Assembly: GCA_019747095.1 (NCBI GenBank)
Contig: JAIERG010000065.1
Location: 1-47,461, forward strand
DNA: 47,461 bases
Reading direction: 5' to 3'
From: Caulobacteraceae bacterium
GTDB lineage: Bacteria; Pseudomonadota; Alphaproteobacteria; Caulobacterales; Caulobacteraceae
Of this stretch, positions 8,594 to 17,689 are shown in pieces. The translations under genes and the position numbers were made by a program. Every line of letters begins with the position of its first letter. The stretch's first letter is position 1. The notes below the pieces were generated by a model. It did not search any database and was not told the DNA's origin. It was given only the letters and a program-made list of their open reading frames with translations.

Positions 8594-9073
8594 TCAGGAC
8601 ACCTTCTCGGGCGCGACCCGGGCCACGTTTCTCGTATAGATCAGACCCTCACGACGCGACGGCTCCGCGCCGGGGATGGGCTTGCCATAGAGTTCGAGCT
8701 TGTGGCCCACGAGCTCGAACCCCAGACGCTCTGCGATCTCCGATTTCAACCGCTCGATCTCGGCGTCGAAAAACTCGATGACCTCTCCGGTCTTGGTGTC
8801 GATCAGGTGGTCGTGATGGTCGTCGCCCGCCTCTTCATAGCGGCTGCGACCGTCGCCGAAGTCGTGCTTCTCGACCACGCCGGCCTCTTCGAAAAGACGC
8901 ACGGTCCGATAGACCGTGGCGATCGAGATATGAGGATCGATGGCCGAGGCGCGACGGTACAGCTCCTCGACGTCGGGATGATCGTCCGCGCTCGACAATA
9001 CCCGGGCAATGACTCGCCGCTGCTCGGTCATACGCATGCCGCGGTCGGCGCAGAGTTTCTCGATCCGGTCCAT
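8594..9073 (-). CDS. fur: Ferric uptake regulator Fur
   Basis: Iron-responsive repressor. A winged helix (about 10-80) with [12 protein letters not shown] and [20 protein letters not shown] is followed by the dimerisation domain with the metal-binding DDHHDHLID (H86, H87, H89). Start ATG 9073 gives 159 residues beginning [20 protein letters not shown], as in Caulobacter Fur; the frame is open 61 codons further but that stretch is not Fur-like and overlaps rimI. No C-terminal CxxC zinc site is seen, as in many alphaproteobacterial Fur proteins. It lies 22 nt after rimI, possibly in one transcript with tsaB and rimI. Confidence 0.95.
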   Translation of the reverse strand: MDRIEKLCADRGMRMTEQRRVIARVLSSADDHPDVEELYRRASAIDPHISIATVYRTVRLFEEAGVVEKHDFGDGRSRYEEAGDDHHDHLIDTKTGEVIEFFDAEIERLKSEIAERLGFELVGHKLELYGKPIPGAEPSRREGLIYTRNVARVAPEKVS

Positions 9074-9095
9074 GCGGCGCAAGATAAGGCTCCGA

Positions 9096-9542
9096 TCAAG
9101 CGCTGGGAAGCGGAACGTCCAAATTGCGGGCAAGAAGAAGTGCATCGACGGTCTGGCCGCCCGCTCGGGCGTAGTATCGGGGCCGACGTCCGACCTGGGC
9201 AAAACCGAGGCGGGAATAGAGCGCGCGCGCAGGCCCATTGTCCTCGGCGACCTCAAGAAACAGGCGGCTGACGCCCTCTGACATGACCTGCGTCACTGCT
9301 GCTTCGACCAGCCTGGTCGCAAGACCTTGCCTTCGTGCACACGGACGAACGGCAAGAGTCAGAATTTCGGCCTCGTCGGCGGCAGTCTGCAACAGGATGA
9401 ACCCGTCCTGTTCGGACCTCAACGCAATGCCGGGTTGGCCCATGAGGCGAGCGAAGGCCTCTGCTGACCAGGATGCCTCAAACGCCTCGGCGTGAAGGGC
9501 CGCCAAAGCCTGGGTTAGTTCGAGGGCCGCGCGATCGGTCAA
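9096..9542 (-). CDS. rimI: RimI-type GNAT N-acetyltransferase
   Basis: GNAT-fold acetyltransferase of 148 residues. The acetyl-CoA pyrophosphate loop is the RRQGLATRL segment preceded by ILTLAVRP, and a NGPARALYSRLGF motif near residues 102-114 is typical of RimI, which acetylates ribosomal protein S18 in E. coli and often sits beside tsaB. The TTG start at 9542 shares TTGA with the tsaB stop, giving strong coupling. Substrate is assigned by family and context only. Confidence 0.9.
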   Translation of the reverse strand: MTDRAALELTQALAALHAEAFEASWSAEAFARLMGQPGIALRSEQDGFILLQTAADEAEILTLAVRPCARRQGLATRLVEAAVTQVMSEGVSRLFLEVAEDNGPARALYSRLGFAQVGRRPRYYARAGGQTVDALLLARNLDVPLPSA

Positions 9543-10195
9543 AGGGCTCGGGCCTGTCCCGGCAAGCGGGTTGGAGGCGTGGCGTCCGGTGCGCGCAGGT
9601 AAAGGGGGCGGGGGCCATGAACGCTCGGATCCAGCCTCTCGGTCAGGGCGGCAAGCGCCAGTGGGGTTGGCTCGATCATGGGAGAGGCCGCTTCAGGCGC
9701 GAGAAGCGGCGCGCCGTTTCCAACCCAGCGCCAGGACACGCCGCTTTCCTGGAGCTCCGATGAAGCTGCCTCGATTGTGGCGGCAGCGGCGGCCTTCGAT
9801 GGCTCACCGTCGAGGAACGTCTGGAGGTAGACCTCACCCCGTCGGGCGTCGATCACAGCAGCCACGGGTCCATCTGGTCCCCCCGAGGCTGACCATGCGA
9901 GGGCCTGAAGTGTCGACATGCCGACAACGGGGCGTTCCAGCGCCTGCCCAAGACCCAGGGCGAACGCCAAGCCGACTCTCAGGCCGGTGAAAGACCCGGG
10001 CCCGGTCGTGACTCCGATCCTGTCGATCGTCTGAAACGCTGCGCCAGCCTCATCCATCGCGTCTCGGACAAAGCCGGCGAGGCGCTCGGAATGCCCGCGA
10101 GCCATGATCATGCTGCGAACGCCGAGCACGCGCCCGTCCTCGCACAAGGCCGCTGTGCAGGCCCCGAGCGCGGTGTCGATGACGAGGGTTCTCAA
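9539..10195 (-). CDS. tsaB: tRNA threonylcarbamoyladenosine biosynthesis protein TsaB
   Basis: Non-catalytic ASKHA-fold partner of TsaD in making t6A37 in ANN-decoding tRNAs. The sequence has the N-terminal LVIDTALGACTAAL, the GHSERLAG segment and GPGSFTGLR (65-73), diagnostic of TsaB/YeaZ. The start is TTG 10195, 3 nt after the NfuA-like gene's stop; no ATG in frame gives a better start. 218 residues is normal. Neighbours rimI and the Fe-S carrier gene fit a conserved Caulobacterales block. Confidence 0.94.
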   Translation of the reverse strand: MRTLVIDTALGACTAALCEDGRVLGVRSMIMARGHSERLAGFVRDAMDEAGAAFQTIDRIGVTTGPGSFTGLRVGLAFALGLGQALERPVVGMSTLQALAWSASGGPDGPVAAVIDARRGEVYLQTFLDGEPSKAAAAATIEAASSELQESGVSWRWVGNGAPLLAPEAASPMIEPTPLALAALTERLDPSVHGPRPLYLRAPDATPPTRLPGQARAL

Positions 10196-10198
10196 GGG

Positions 10199-10756
10199 TC
10201 AGAGAACCTGTTCGACCCTTGTCACCTCAGGAACATAGTGCCGCATCATCTGCTCCACCCCGGCCTTCAGCGTCATGGCGGACGACGGGCAACCCGCGCA
10301 GGCACCGCGCATGCGCAGCGAAAGCACGCCGGTCTCCTCGTCGAAGGCGTCGAACAGGATATCTCCGCCGTCCTGGGCGACCGCCGGCCGGATACGACTG
10401 TCCAGCAGGGACTTGATTTCGGCGACGATCTCGGAGTCCTCCCCGGCCTCGACCTCGGTATGAGCGCCTTCACGGATCAAGGGAGCGCCCGAGGTGAAGT
10501 GGTCCATCACCGCCGCGAGGACCTCAGGCTTTATCTCGCTCCAGTCTCGGCCCTGCGGGGCCCGGGTCAATGACAGATAGTCGTCGCCGAAGAAGACTCC
10601 GGTGACGTCCTCGAGCTGGAACAGGGCCTCCGCGAGGGGAGAGGCCATGGCCTCTTCGATCGACAGAAACTCGCGCGCGGAACCGGGCGCGACAGTGCGG
10701 CCAGGCAGGAACTTCAAGACGTTCGGGTTCGGCGTGGCTTCGGTCTGGATGAACAT
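10199..10756 (-). CDS. NfuA/NifU-like Fe-S cluster carrier protein
   Basis: Carrier that passes Fe-S clusters to target enzymes. The N-terminal Nfu domain starts FIQTEATPNPNVLKFLPG and runs to about 88; the NifU C-terminal domain (about 108-175) holds the cluster-binding GACAGCPSS with C153 and C156. Start ATG 10756 gives 185 residues; a longer open frame to 10825 adds 23 residues that are not family-like. This N-Nfu plus NifU architecture is the usual alphaproteobacterial and mitochondrial NFU1 form. It sits 3 nt upstream of tsaB. Confidence 0.94.
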   Translation of the reverse strand: MFIQTEATPNPNVLKFLPGRTVAPGSAREFLSIEEAMASPLAEALFQLEDVTGVFFGDDYLSLTRAPQGRDWSEIKPEVLAAVMDHFTSGAPLIREGAHTEVEAGEDSEIVAEIKSLLDSRIRPAVAQDGGDILFDAFDEETGVLSLRMRGACAGCPSSAMTLKAGVEQMMRHYVPEVTRVEQVL

Positions 10757-10834
10757 GGTGCAGAGATGCGCTCGCGACAGGATCTGATCAAGAGCCGCCC
10801 CCGAGCGGAAGACGCCGCGATCCACCGAGAGAAA

Positions 10835-11296
10835 TCAGGCCAGGTGCTCGATTTCGGCGTCAGTCAACTCACCGGGAACGATGGTCACGGGCAGTTTTCG
10901 CCCCCCGAAACCACCCTTCAGGACCGTGCTGACCAAGGGGCCCGGACCCCGCGATCCGGTCGCCGCCGCGAGAACGAGGATCTTGATCTCCGGGTCTTCC
11001 GCGCACGCCTTGCGTATGGCCGCCTGTGGATCCCCCTGTTCGATCAGGAAGACCGGTTGCGCCCCCGATCGGGTGGCCGCGTCCTCGCCCAGGCGCGTCA
11101 GGAGTGCCTCGGCCTCGGCACGCTGCTGGCGCTGGATTTCATCGCGCACCCCAGCCCAATGCTCGTCGGTCTGTCCAGGGAGGATCCGCAGCAAGGCCAC
11201 CCGCCCGCCTGTCGACCTCGCACGGCGCGAAGCATAGCGGAGGGCCGCCTCGAACTCCGGGCTATCGTCGACAACGACCAGGAACTTTCTCGGCAT
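10835..11296 (-). CDS. Universal stress protein (UspA family)
   Basis: 153-residue single-domain protein with the Usp fold: N-terminal PRKFLVVVDDSPEFEAALRYA (beta strand with the nucleotide-contacting Asp), a central VFLIEQGDPQAAI segment, and a C-terminal LVLAAATGSRGPGP...LPVTIVP. The last region partly matches the ATP-binding G-2X-G-9X-G(S/T) pattern, so nucleotide binding is plausible but not certain. The ATG shares one base with the glutamate dehydrogenase stop (TAATG), linking its expression to that gene. Role in this organism unknown. Confidence 0.9.
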   Translation of the reverse strand: MPRKFLVVVDDSPEFEAALRYASRRARSTGGRVALLRILPGQTDEHWAGVRDEIQRQQRAEAEALLTRLGEDAATRSGAQPVFLIEQGDPQAAIRKACAEDPEIKILVLAAATGSRGPGPLVSTVLKGGFGGRKLPVTIVPGELTDAEIEHLA

Positions 11297-14200
11297 TAGA
11301 GCGAGCCCGCGACCTGCCGGATCTGGCCATTTGCGATGGTCAGTTTGGCGAAGGTCCATCCCGTGCCGGAGGCCTCGATTTCGTCGACCGAGTTGCGGAC
11401 TGCTTCGACGAGGTCTTGACGGTGTCCGACCCAGGCATCCACGGCTGCTTCAGCCGTGACTTCGGTGTCGCCGGCCGCCGGATCGGAGGCCTTGGCAACG
11501 GACCGGGTCAGCGCGACCTGTTGGGCCATCAAGTCCTCGATCAGACGACGCACCGCTAGGCGATCAAAATGATCGATGGACGGGACGGCTCCCGCCGCCG
11601 CCCGCAGGCGGTCGAAATCGAACGCCGCGCCGACCTGATGATAGAGACGCGCCATTCTTGGCTCGGACCAGCCGGTCTCGCGGGAGAGGTCGCCAATGTC
11701 CGCTGTGGCGACCAATGGTCTCAGCATGGCAACGGTCTGGGCGAGTTCTTCGCCGACGCCCATGTCGGCAAACCGCTTGAGGCGATCCGCAAGCCTGCCC
11801 TGTTCAAACCGGGAAAGCACGTCGCCGCCGGCCGCTCGCAGCGCGTCGGCCGCGGGACGATAGGCTGCGATCAGGTTGGCGACAGCAGCGTCGGACCGCC
11901 CCGCTCGCCGTGCCAGCCAGAAGGTCTGGCGGCGAAGAACAAGAGCGATTTCACCATAAAGCGCTGTCTGCGTCTCGGCCGGTACCTTGAGGTCCAAAGC
12001 GCTGACGGCGTCCCAGGCCTCGTCGAGACGGAATACGCGACGTGCCGCCTCAAAGGCGATGACCAGAGCCGTCGTGTCACATCCCGCCGCAGCTCGGAGC
12101 CGATCCGGGAAGGTCGGGCCGGTCATGTTGACGATCTCGTTCGACAGGACCGTCGCGATGATCTCCCTACGAAGCCTGTGTCCGCGCATCTGTTCTTCGA
12201 ACCGCGCCAGAGCCTGCGGGAAGTAGCGGACCAGGGTCTCCTCGAAGAAGGGGTCCTCCGGCGCGGTCGAGGCGACGATGTCGTCGGACAGCTCCAGCTT
12301 GGAATAGGCCATCAGAACCGCCAGTTCGGGCCGCGTCAGGGCCTGACCCGCCTGCTTCATCTCCTGGACACGCTGGTCGTTGGGCAGGCCTTCGACCTTG
12401 CGGTCCAGCTTCCCGCGCGCGGTCAGCGCCTGCATGAACCGCTGCTGGGCGTCGAGCCCACTCGGCCCTTCCGCTTGCTGCAGGGTCAGGGCGAGGGTCT
12501 GGTCGTAATTGTGGGACAGAACCTTGGCAGCCACCTCATCGGTCATGGAGGCGAGTAACGGGACCCGCTCCTCGATCGGCAGGACGCCGTTGGTCACGGC
12601 CGAGCCCACCAGGATCTTGATGTTGACCTCGTGGTCAGAGGTATCGACGCCGGCGGAGTTGTCGATGGCGTCGGTGTTGATCCGCCCCCCGTTGGCCGCG
12701 AACGCGATCCGGCCCGCCTGGGTGAAGCCCAGGTTGGCGCCTTCGCCCACCACCTTGACCCTTAGCTCGTCGGCGTTGATCCGAAGCGCATCGGTGCCTT
12801 TATCGCCGACCTGGGCATCGGTCTCGGTGGCCGCCTTCACATAGGTGCCGATACCCCCGAGATAGAGCAGCTCGGCGGGTGCCTTCAGGATGGCGCGGAT
12901 CAGGCTGACCGGATCCACGCTGTCTTCGGCGATATCCAGCGCCGCCTTGATCTCGGGCGTCAGCTCGATCGACTTGGCCCCACGCGAGAAGACGCCGCCG
13001 CCCGCCGAGATCAGCGACTTGTCATAGTCCTGCCAGGACGAGCGCGGCAACTGGAACAGGCGGTTGCGCTCCTCCCAGGACCGGGTCGGATCGGGGTTGG
13101 GGTCGATGAAGATGTCGCGGTGGTCGAAAGCGGCGATCAACTTGGACGCCTTGGACAGGAGCAGCCCGTTGCCGAAGACGTCGCCTGACATGTCGCCCAC
13201 GCCGACGACGGTGAAGGGCTCGGACTGGATGTCCTTGCCGATCTCGCGGAAGTGGCGCTTGACCGCTTCCCAGGCGCCGCGCGCGGTGATGCCCATGGCC
13301 TTGTGGTCATATCCGACCGAACCGCCGGACGCGAAAGCATCATCCAGCCAGAAGCCATAGTCGGCCGACACCCCGTTGGCGATGTCCGAGAAGGTCGCTG
13401 TGCCCTTGTCCGCCGCAACCACCAGATAGGGGTCGTCGCCTTCGAACGGCACGACGCTCGCCGGGCGGATCACGCCACCGTTCGCACCGATGTTGTCGGT
13501 GATGTCCAGGAGCCCGGACAGGAAGGTCTTGTAGGCCCGAACGGCCTCCGCCTGCTGGGCGTCGCGGTCGCCGCCGGCGCGGACGATCTTCGACAGATAC
13601 TTCGGGAAGAAGCCACCCTTGGAGCCGACCGGCACGATGACCGCGTTCTTGACCTGCTGGGCCTTCACCAGCCCCAGCACCTCGGTGCGGAAGTCGTCGC
13701 GGCGATCCGACCAGCGCAGGCCGCCCCGCGCCACGGGTCCGAACCGCAGATGTACGCCCTCGATGTGCGGCGCCCAGACGAAGATCTCGCGATACGGCTT
13801 GGGCAGCGGCAGGTCGTCGAGCTCGCGCGAGGCGATCTTGATCGAGATGTGCGGCTTCGGCGTCCCGTCCGCGCCAGGCTGATAGTAGTTGGTCCGCTTC
13901 ACGGCCCCGATCAGAGCCCCGATACGGCGCAGCGCCCGGTCATGGTCCAGGCTCTTAACCTCCATCAACAGGCCATCGATCCTGGCCTGAAGCTCCGCGA
14001 CCTGACTGGCGCGGTCCTCGGCTGAGCCACCGTATGCAGGATCGAACTTGCAGGCGAACAGCGACACCAGCGCGCGGGCGATGGCAGGGTAGTCCCTCAA
14101 CGCCTCTTCCTGAACGGCCTGCGACGGGTCGAGCCCCGTCTGTTGGCGATAGCGCGCGAGCGTCCGGATCAGCGCCGCCTCGCGCCAACCGACGCCGAGC

Positions 14201-16179
14201 TCCAGCACCAGGCGGTTGAAGCCGTCGCTTTCGGTACGGCCCGTCCAGACGGCCTTGAAGGCCTCCTCGAACGGATCCTTGACGTCACCGAAGGCCAGGC
14301 CCTCGCCGCGCGGATCCTCAAGCAAGAATTCGTGGACGTGGATCTCGCCGCCGCCCGTCGGATGCACGGCGTTGCCGAACTCCTCGAGCGTCTTGAGGCC
14401 CATGTCAGCCAGAATCGGCAAGACATCCGACAGGGGCACGGCTGCGCCCCGGTGGTAGAGCTTGAAGCGGAACTGCAGCGGGCTGTCCGACGCATGGCGG
14501 AAGGCGCGTACCGAGACCGGCTCGCCCTCGCCCAGACGGTCGAACTCCTGCAGGTCAATCACGGCCTCAGCGGCATCGTAGCGGGCACGATAGCCCGGTC
14601 CGAACGCTTCCGCCCACCGACTGCTGAGCGCGCCAATCTCAACATCGTCGATGTCGGCGGCGCGCAACGCGCCCTCGAACCGATCAACCCAGCTGCGTCC
14701 GGCCTCAGCGATCTCCGTTTCCAGCGCCCTGGCGTCCGGTGTCGGGTGACCACCGGGCGTGACCCCGATGATGTAATGTATCCGAACGAGCGGAGCGTCG
14801 GACAGCTGAGGATACCAGGCCGAAAGGCGCCCGCCCCACGCTCGCGCCAGGATCTTTCCGACACGCTCGCGTACCCCGGCGTCATAGCGCTCGCGCGGAA
14901 CGAAGACGAGAACGGAGACAAAGCGGTCGAAAGGGTCCTTTCGCGTGAAACTCTTGATCCGGGGTCGATCGTAGAGATGAAGGATTCCCAGGGCGGTATC
15001 GAGCAGTTCGTCCTCGGTGATCTGGAACAGCTCGTCGCGCGGATAGTTCTCCAAAATGTTCTTGAGGCGCTTCTCGTTATGGCTCCCCGGGACCTTGGCC
15101 GCACGCGAGAGCGCATTGGCTACCTTCCTGCGGATCAGGGGTACCTGAGAGGCGGAACGATCGTAGGCCTCGGCGGTGAAAAGACCGACAAAACGTGTCT
15201 CGCCAGAGGGCCGACCGTCGTCACCGTATCGCTTGACCCCGACGTAATCCATGTAGGCCCGGCGATGCACGCGGCTGCGAAGATTGGCCTTGGCGACCGT
15301 CACCGGCTCGGAGAGGTCCATCTGGCGCTTCATCTGCGCGGTCAGCACGGCGGGTTCTGACGAACGGCGCAGGACGGTGCGCTGGGGGTCTCGCAAGACC
15401 CCTACACCCTCTGCGGACTGATCCAGCGGTGCCTCGTGGGCGTAGCCACCATCTGCCGTGCGGGGATAGTCGTAGTCGCGGGCACCCAGAAAGACGAAGT
15501 GATCGTCGTTTAGCCAACGCAGAAAGGCGAGGTTTTCGGCAACGATCTCGGGATCGATCCCGCCAGGCCTGGCTTCAAGATGCGCGACCGAGCGCTCCAT
15601 CAAGGCGCTCATCCTGCCGAAGTCAGCGACCGCCAGATGAACATCGGCCAGGGCATCCCCTACCGCGCGGACGAGCGCCTCTCTGCGGTCCTGCGGAAGC
15701 GGATCCAGGACGACAACGATGACCGACTCCTTGGTCTCCCCGACGCCGGCGCGTCGCGTCCCGTCGGACTGACGGGCCAAGGCAAGGACCGGATGGAAAA
15801 GGGCGCGGACAGACACACCGCCCTCGGCCAACTCGCCCATGACGCTGTCTACGAGGAAAGGACGGTCATCCTGCACTATGCGCAGGACGTCGTAGGGCGT
15901 CTCGCGTCCGCCAGCTCCGTTCAGGGGCTCGAGCGAGATTCGGGGAAGATCACCGGGAGAGCGCGTCTCGCTCCAACGCCAGGCGTCGGCGAGCAGGACT
16001 GCCACATCTTCGAGGGAAAGCTCCGGGGTTTCGTCCGCTGCGTAGTCGTCAAACGCCTGATCGACGAATGACTGCTCGAGTCCGTCCAGCGGCCCTCCAC
16101 CTCCTCTGGCCTTGGCGAAGGCCGCTCTCAGGCCCTGCGCGCTTGAGATCGAGGCGGAGGATCGGGGTTCGCCGGACAT
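11296..16179 (-). CDS. gdhZ: NAD-specific glutamate dehydrogenase, large (180 kDa) type
   Basis: Oxidative deamination of glutamate to 2-oxoglutarate with NAD. At 1627 residues it belongs to the large glutamate dehydrogenase class, with a long N-terminal regulatory half (ACT-like segments, e.g. DRPFLVDSVMGELAEGGVSV near 85) and a catalytic part near 780-1160 with HLRFGPVARGGLRWSDRRDD, VPVGSKGGFFPK (catalytic Lys) and the Rossmann region around FTVVGVGDMSGDVFGNG. In Caulobacter crescentus GdhZ also restrains FtsZ, linking glutamate use to division; whether that holds here is inference. Start ATG 16179. The uspA-like gene follows with a 1-nt overlap. No frameshift seen over 4.9 kb. Confidence 0.95.
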   Translation of the reverse strand: MSGEPRSSASISSAQGLRAAFAKARGGGGPLDGLEQSFVDQAFDDYAADETPELSLEDVAVLLADAWRWSETRSPGDLPRISLEPLNGAGGRETPYDVLRIVQDDRPFLVDSVMGELAEGGVSVRALFHPVLALARQSDGTRRAGVGETKESVIVVVLDPLPQDRREALVRAVGDALADVHLAVADFGRMSALMERSVAHLEARPGGIDPEIVAENLAFLRWLNDDHFVFLGARDYDYPRTADGGYAHEAPLDQSAEGVGVLRDPQRTVLRRSSEPAVLTAQMKRQMDLSEPVTVAKANLRSRVHRRAYMDYVGVKRYGDDGRPSGETRFVGLFTAEAYDRSASQVPLIRRKVANALSRAAKVPGSHNEKRLKNILENYPRDELFQITEDELLDTALGILHLYDRPRIKSFTRKDPFDRFVSVLVFVPRERYDAGVRERVGKILARAWGGRLSAWYPQLSDAPLVRIHYIIGVTPGGHPTPDARALETEIAEAGRSWVDRFEGALRAADIDDVEIGALSSRWAEAFGPGYRARYDAAEAVIDLQEFDRLGEGEPVSVRAFRHASDSPLQFRFKLYHRGAAVPLSDVLPILADMGLKTLEEFGNAVHPTGGGEIHVHEFLLEDPRGEGLAFGDVKDPFEEAFKAVWTGRTESDGFNRLVLELGVGWREAALIRTLARYRQQTGLDPSQAVQEEALRDYPAIARALVSLFACKFDPAYGGSAEDRASQVAELQARIDGLLMEVKSLDHDRALRRIGALIGAVKRTNYYQPGADGTPKPHISIKIASRELDDLPLPKPYREIFVWAPHIEGVHLRFGPVARGGLRWSDRRDDFRTEVLGLVKAQQVKNAVIVPVGSKGGFFPKYLSKIVRAGGDRDAQQAEAVRAYKTFLSGLLDITDNIGANGGVIRPASVVPFEGDDPYLVVAADKGTATFSDIANGVSADYGFWLDDAFASGGSVGYDHKAMGITARGAWEAVKRHFREIGKDIQSEPFTVVGVGDMSGDVFGNGLLLSKASKLIAAFDHRDIFIDPNPDPTRSWEERNRLFQLPRSSWQDYDKSLISAGGGVFSRGAKSIELTPEIKAALDIAEDSVDPVSLIRAILKAPAELLYLGGIGTYVKAATETDAQVGDKGTDALRINADELRVKVVGEGANLGFTQAGRIAFAANGGRINTDAIDNSAGVDTSDHEVNIKILVGSAVTNGVLPIEERVPLLASMTDEVAAKVLSHNYDQTLALTLQQAEGPSGLDAQQRFMQALTARGKLDRKVEGLPNDQRVQEMKQAGQALTRPELAVLMAYSKLELSDDIVASTAPEDPFFEETLVRYFPQALARFEEQMRGHRLRREIIATVLSNEIVNMTGPTFPDRLRAAAGCDTTALVIAFEAARRVFRLDEAWDAVSALDLKVPAETQTALYGEIALVLRRQTFWLARRAGRSDAAVANLIAAYRPAADALRAAGGDVLSRFEQGRLADRLKRFADMGVGEELAQTVAMLRPLVATADIGDLSRETGWSEPRMARLYHQVGAAFDFDRLRAAAGAVPSIDHFDRLAVRRLIEDLMAQQVALTRSVAKASDPAAGDTEVTAEAAVDAWVGHRQDLVEAVRNSVDEIEASGTGWTFAKLTIANGQIRQVAGSL

Positions 16180-16231
16180 GGGCAGGTCTCGTTCAGCGCG
16201 GCCTGGTTGCGGCCGCCGGTCGCAGCCTTCG

Positions 16232-16257
16232 GCAATAGGCCTGCCTGCGTCCGTCGG
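16232..16257 (-). promoter_or_regulatory. Candidate promoter for the glutamate dehydrogenase gene
   Basis: On the minus strand CCGACGG (16257-16251), 11 nt, then CCTATTGC (16239-16232). This partly matches the Caulobacter housekeeping consensus TTGACG(G/C), 10-14 nt, GCTANAWC. Transcription would start near 16224, about 45 nt before the ATG. The match is imperfect. Confidence 0.3.
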
Positions 16258-16269
16258 GAAGCCCTACCG

Positions 16270-16313
16270 GCGAAACGAAAACGAAAAGGCCGCCGGACGG
16301 GGGTCCGACGGCC
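16270..16313 (-). terminator. Intrinsic terminator after the AI-2E family gene
   Basis: On the minus strand GGCCGTCGGAC, loop of four C, GTCCGGCGGCC, followed by TTTTCGTTTTCGTTT. The stem is 11 positions with one internal mismatch. It lies about 130 nt beyond the permease stop and upstream of the dehydrogenase gene, separating the two transcription units. Confidence 0.75.
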
Positions 16314-16441
16314 TCTCGTCAGGTCGGCGCTGGAGGGGGGGTGGCACCGACCGATACCGCTGCGACCGTGGGAGGGGAGGGGTTGGCCGCAACGCGTATT
16401 GGCAAGATGGGGGACGATTGAGGCGATGCAAGGGCACCTCA

Positions 16442-17584
16442 TCAGGGCTCCGAAGCCTCCGGACGCGGCGGTTTGACGCGGGCTGGACGCTTCGCTGGCG
16501 GGCCATGACCATGCTCCCCCTCGTCTTCATAAGGGCGCCCGTTTCCGGACAGAAGCACTGCGATCCAGCGCGATCCCTTGAACTCCGCCAAGATCGCCAT
16601 GGCCATGACGAGCAAGGGTGTCGAAAGAAACATGCCGACCACGCCCCACATCTTGCCCCAGAGAGCCAGTGCCAGAAGAACGGCGACCGGATCGACGTTC
16701 TGGTTGTCGCCTTGCATGCGAGGCTGAACCAGGTTGCCGACCACGAACAGGATGATCTGGAGGCCGATCAACAGGATCAGCGCGGGCCAGTAGGTTGGAA
16801 ACTGCACGAGGGCGAACAACGGCGGGGCCAACCCGGCCACGGCTCCGCCAAGCACGGGGATGAAGCCCACGACGAAGATGATGAAGGTCCAGAACTCCGC
16901 GTGTTGAAGCCCGACCACCCGCATGAGGATCCACGCCGCAGCGCAAATTATGACCCCGGTCACGGCCTGGACCCAAAGGTATCCCTCGACGCCTCCCCGC
17001 ACACGCTGAAAGACCTCCAGCGCTTCCGAGCGCTGCTCTCTCTGGGGGAACATGGCGACGATCTTGCGGCGGAACCCGGCTTGTGACGCCAGCAGAAACC
17101 CAAGGTAGACCATGACGAAGAACGAACCCGAAGCCACGCCCTGCGCCTGGAAGGCCAGACCGGTCAGGTAGCCCCGCAAGTCGATGTCGGCGATCAGTTC
17201 GGCGGCCGTTGGCGCGGCCTCTATTCCGATCAATCTCGCTCCGTCGGCAATGATGGCGTCGATGCGTGGCCCGATGCCGCTGGAAACACCCGACATATCG
17301 GTGAAGAAGCCGGCCGCTCCGTTCACGATGAACGCGATCACAGCGAAGAAGACCGCGATCACAAGAAGAAGCGCCGCAACACCGGCCGTTTGGTCCGGCA
17401 GGGCTGTATGCCTTTCGATGAGGCGCTTCACCCCGTCGATCATGATCATCAGGAAGATGGCCATGGCCAGCGGGGTCAGGATGTCTCTCAGCCAGTAGAG
17501 CGCGGCCCCGACGGCCACAACGGCGAGGGTAACCAGCGCATTGCGAGCGACGGTTGAGTTCGGAATGGCTAGGGGCGGCTTCAT
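16442..17584 (-). CDS. AI-2E family (PerM-type) membrane permease
   Basis: 380-residue integral membrane protein of the AI-2E exporter-like superfamily, whose members include TqsA and PerM and sodium/proton antiporters. About eight hydrophobic segments can be seen: two N-terminal pairs (residues 15-50 and 65-90), a large middle soluble-like part (about 90-150), then clusters between 150 and 340. The conserved FIPVLGGAVAGLAP segment and the late MWGVVGMFLSTPLLVMA helix are family-typical. The substrate cannot be told from sequence. It is divergent from the HerA-like gene with a 105-nt gap and ends before an intrinsic terminator. The C-terminus is Lys/Arg/Pro-rich. Confidence 0.9.
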   Translation of the reverse strand: MKPPLAIPNSTVARNALVTLAVVAVGAALYWLRDILTPLAMAIFLMIMIDGVKRLIERHTALPDQTAGVAALLLVIAVFFAVIAFIVNGAAGFFTDMSGVSSGIGPRIDAIIADGARLIGIEAAPTAAELIADIDLRGYLTGLAFQAQGVASGSFFVMVYLGFLLASQAGFRRKIVAMFPQREQRSEALEVFQRVRGGVEGYLWVQAVTGVIICAAAWILMRVVGLQHAEFWTFIIFVVGFIPVLGGAVAGLAPPLFALVQFPTYWPALILLIGLQIILFVVGNLVQPRMQGDNQNVDPVAVLLALALWGKMWGVVGMFLSTPLLVMAMAILAEFKGSRWIAVLLSGNGRPYEDEGEHGHGPPAKRPARVKPPRPEASEP

Positions 17585-17689
17585 GGGTCGACTGTCGGGG
17601 TGGCCGCGGATGCGGTCAACCTGTCATCGTCTGGCGGCGGGAGTAGGGCTCGGCTAAGCAGGGGCCAGCCCCCTCCCTGGAGAACATTC

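Noticed and set aside
11569-15360. Several long plus-strand frames antisense to the glutamate dehydrogenase gene (e.g. 11569-12558, 14143-15360)
   Set aside because: The opposite strand encodes a full-length conserved enzyme; the antisense products show no family features.
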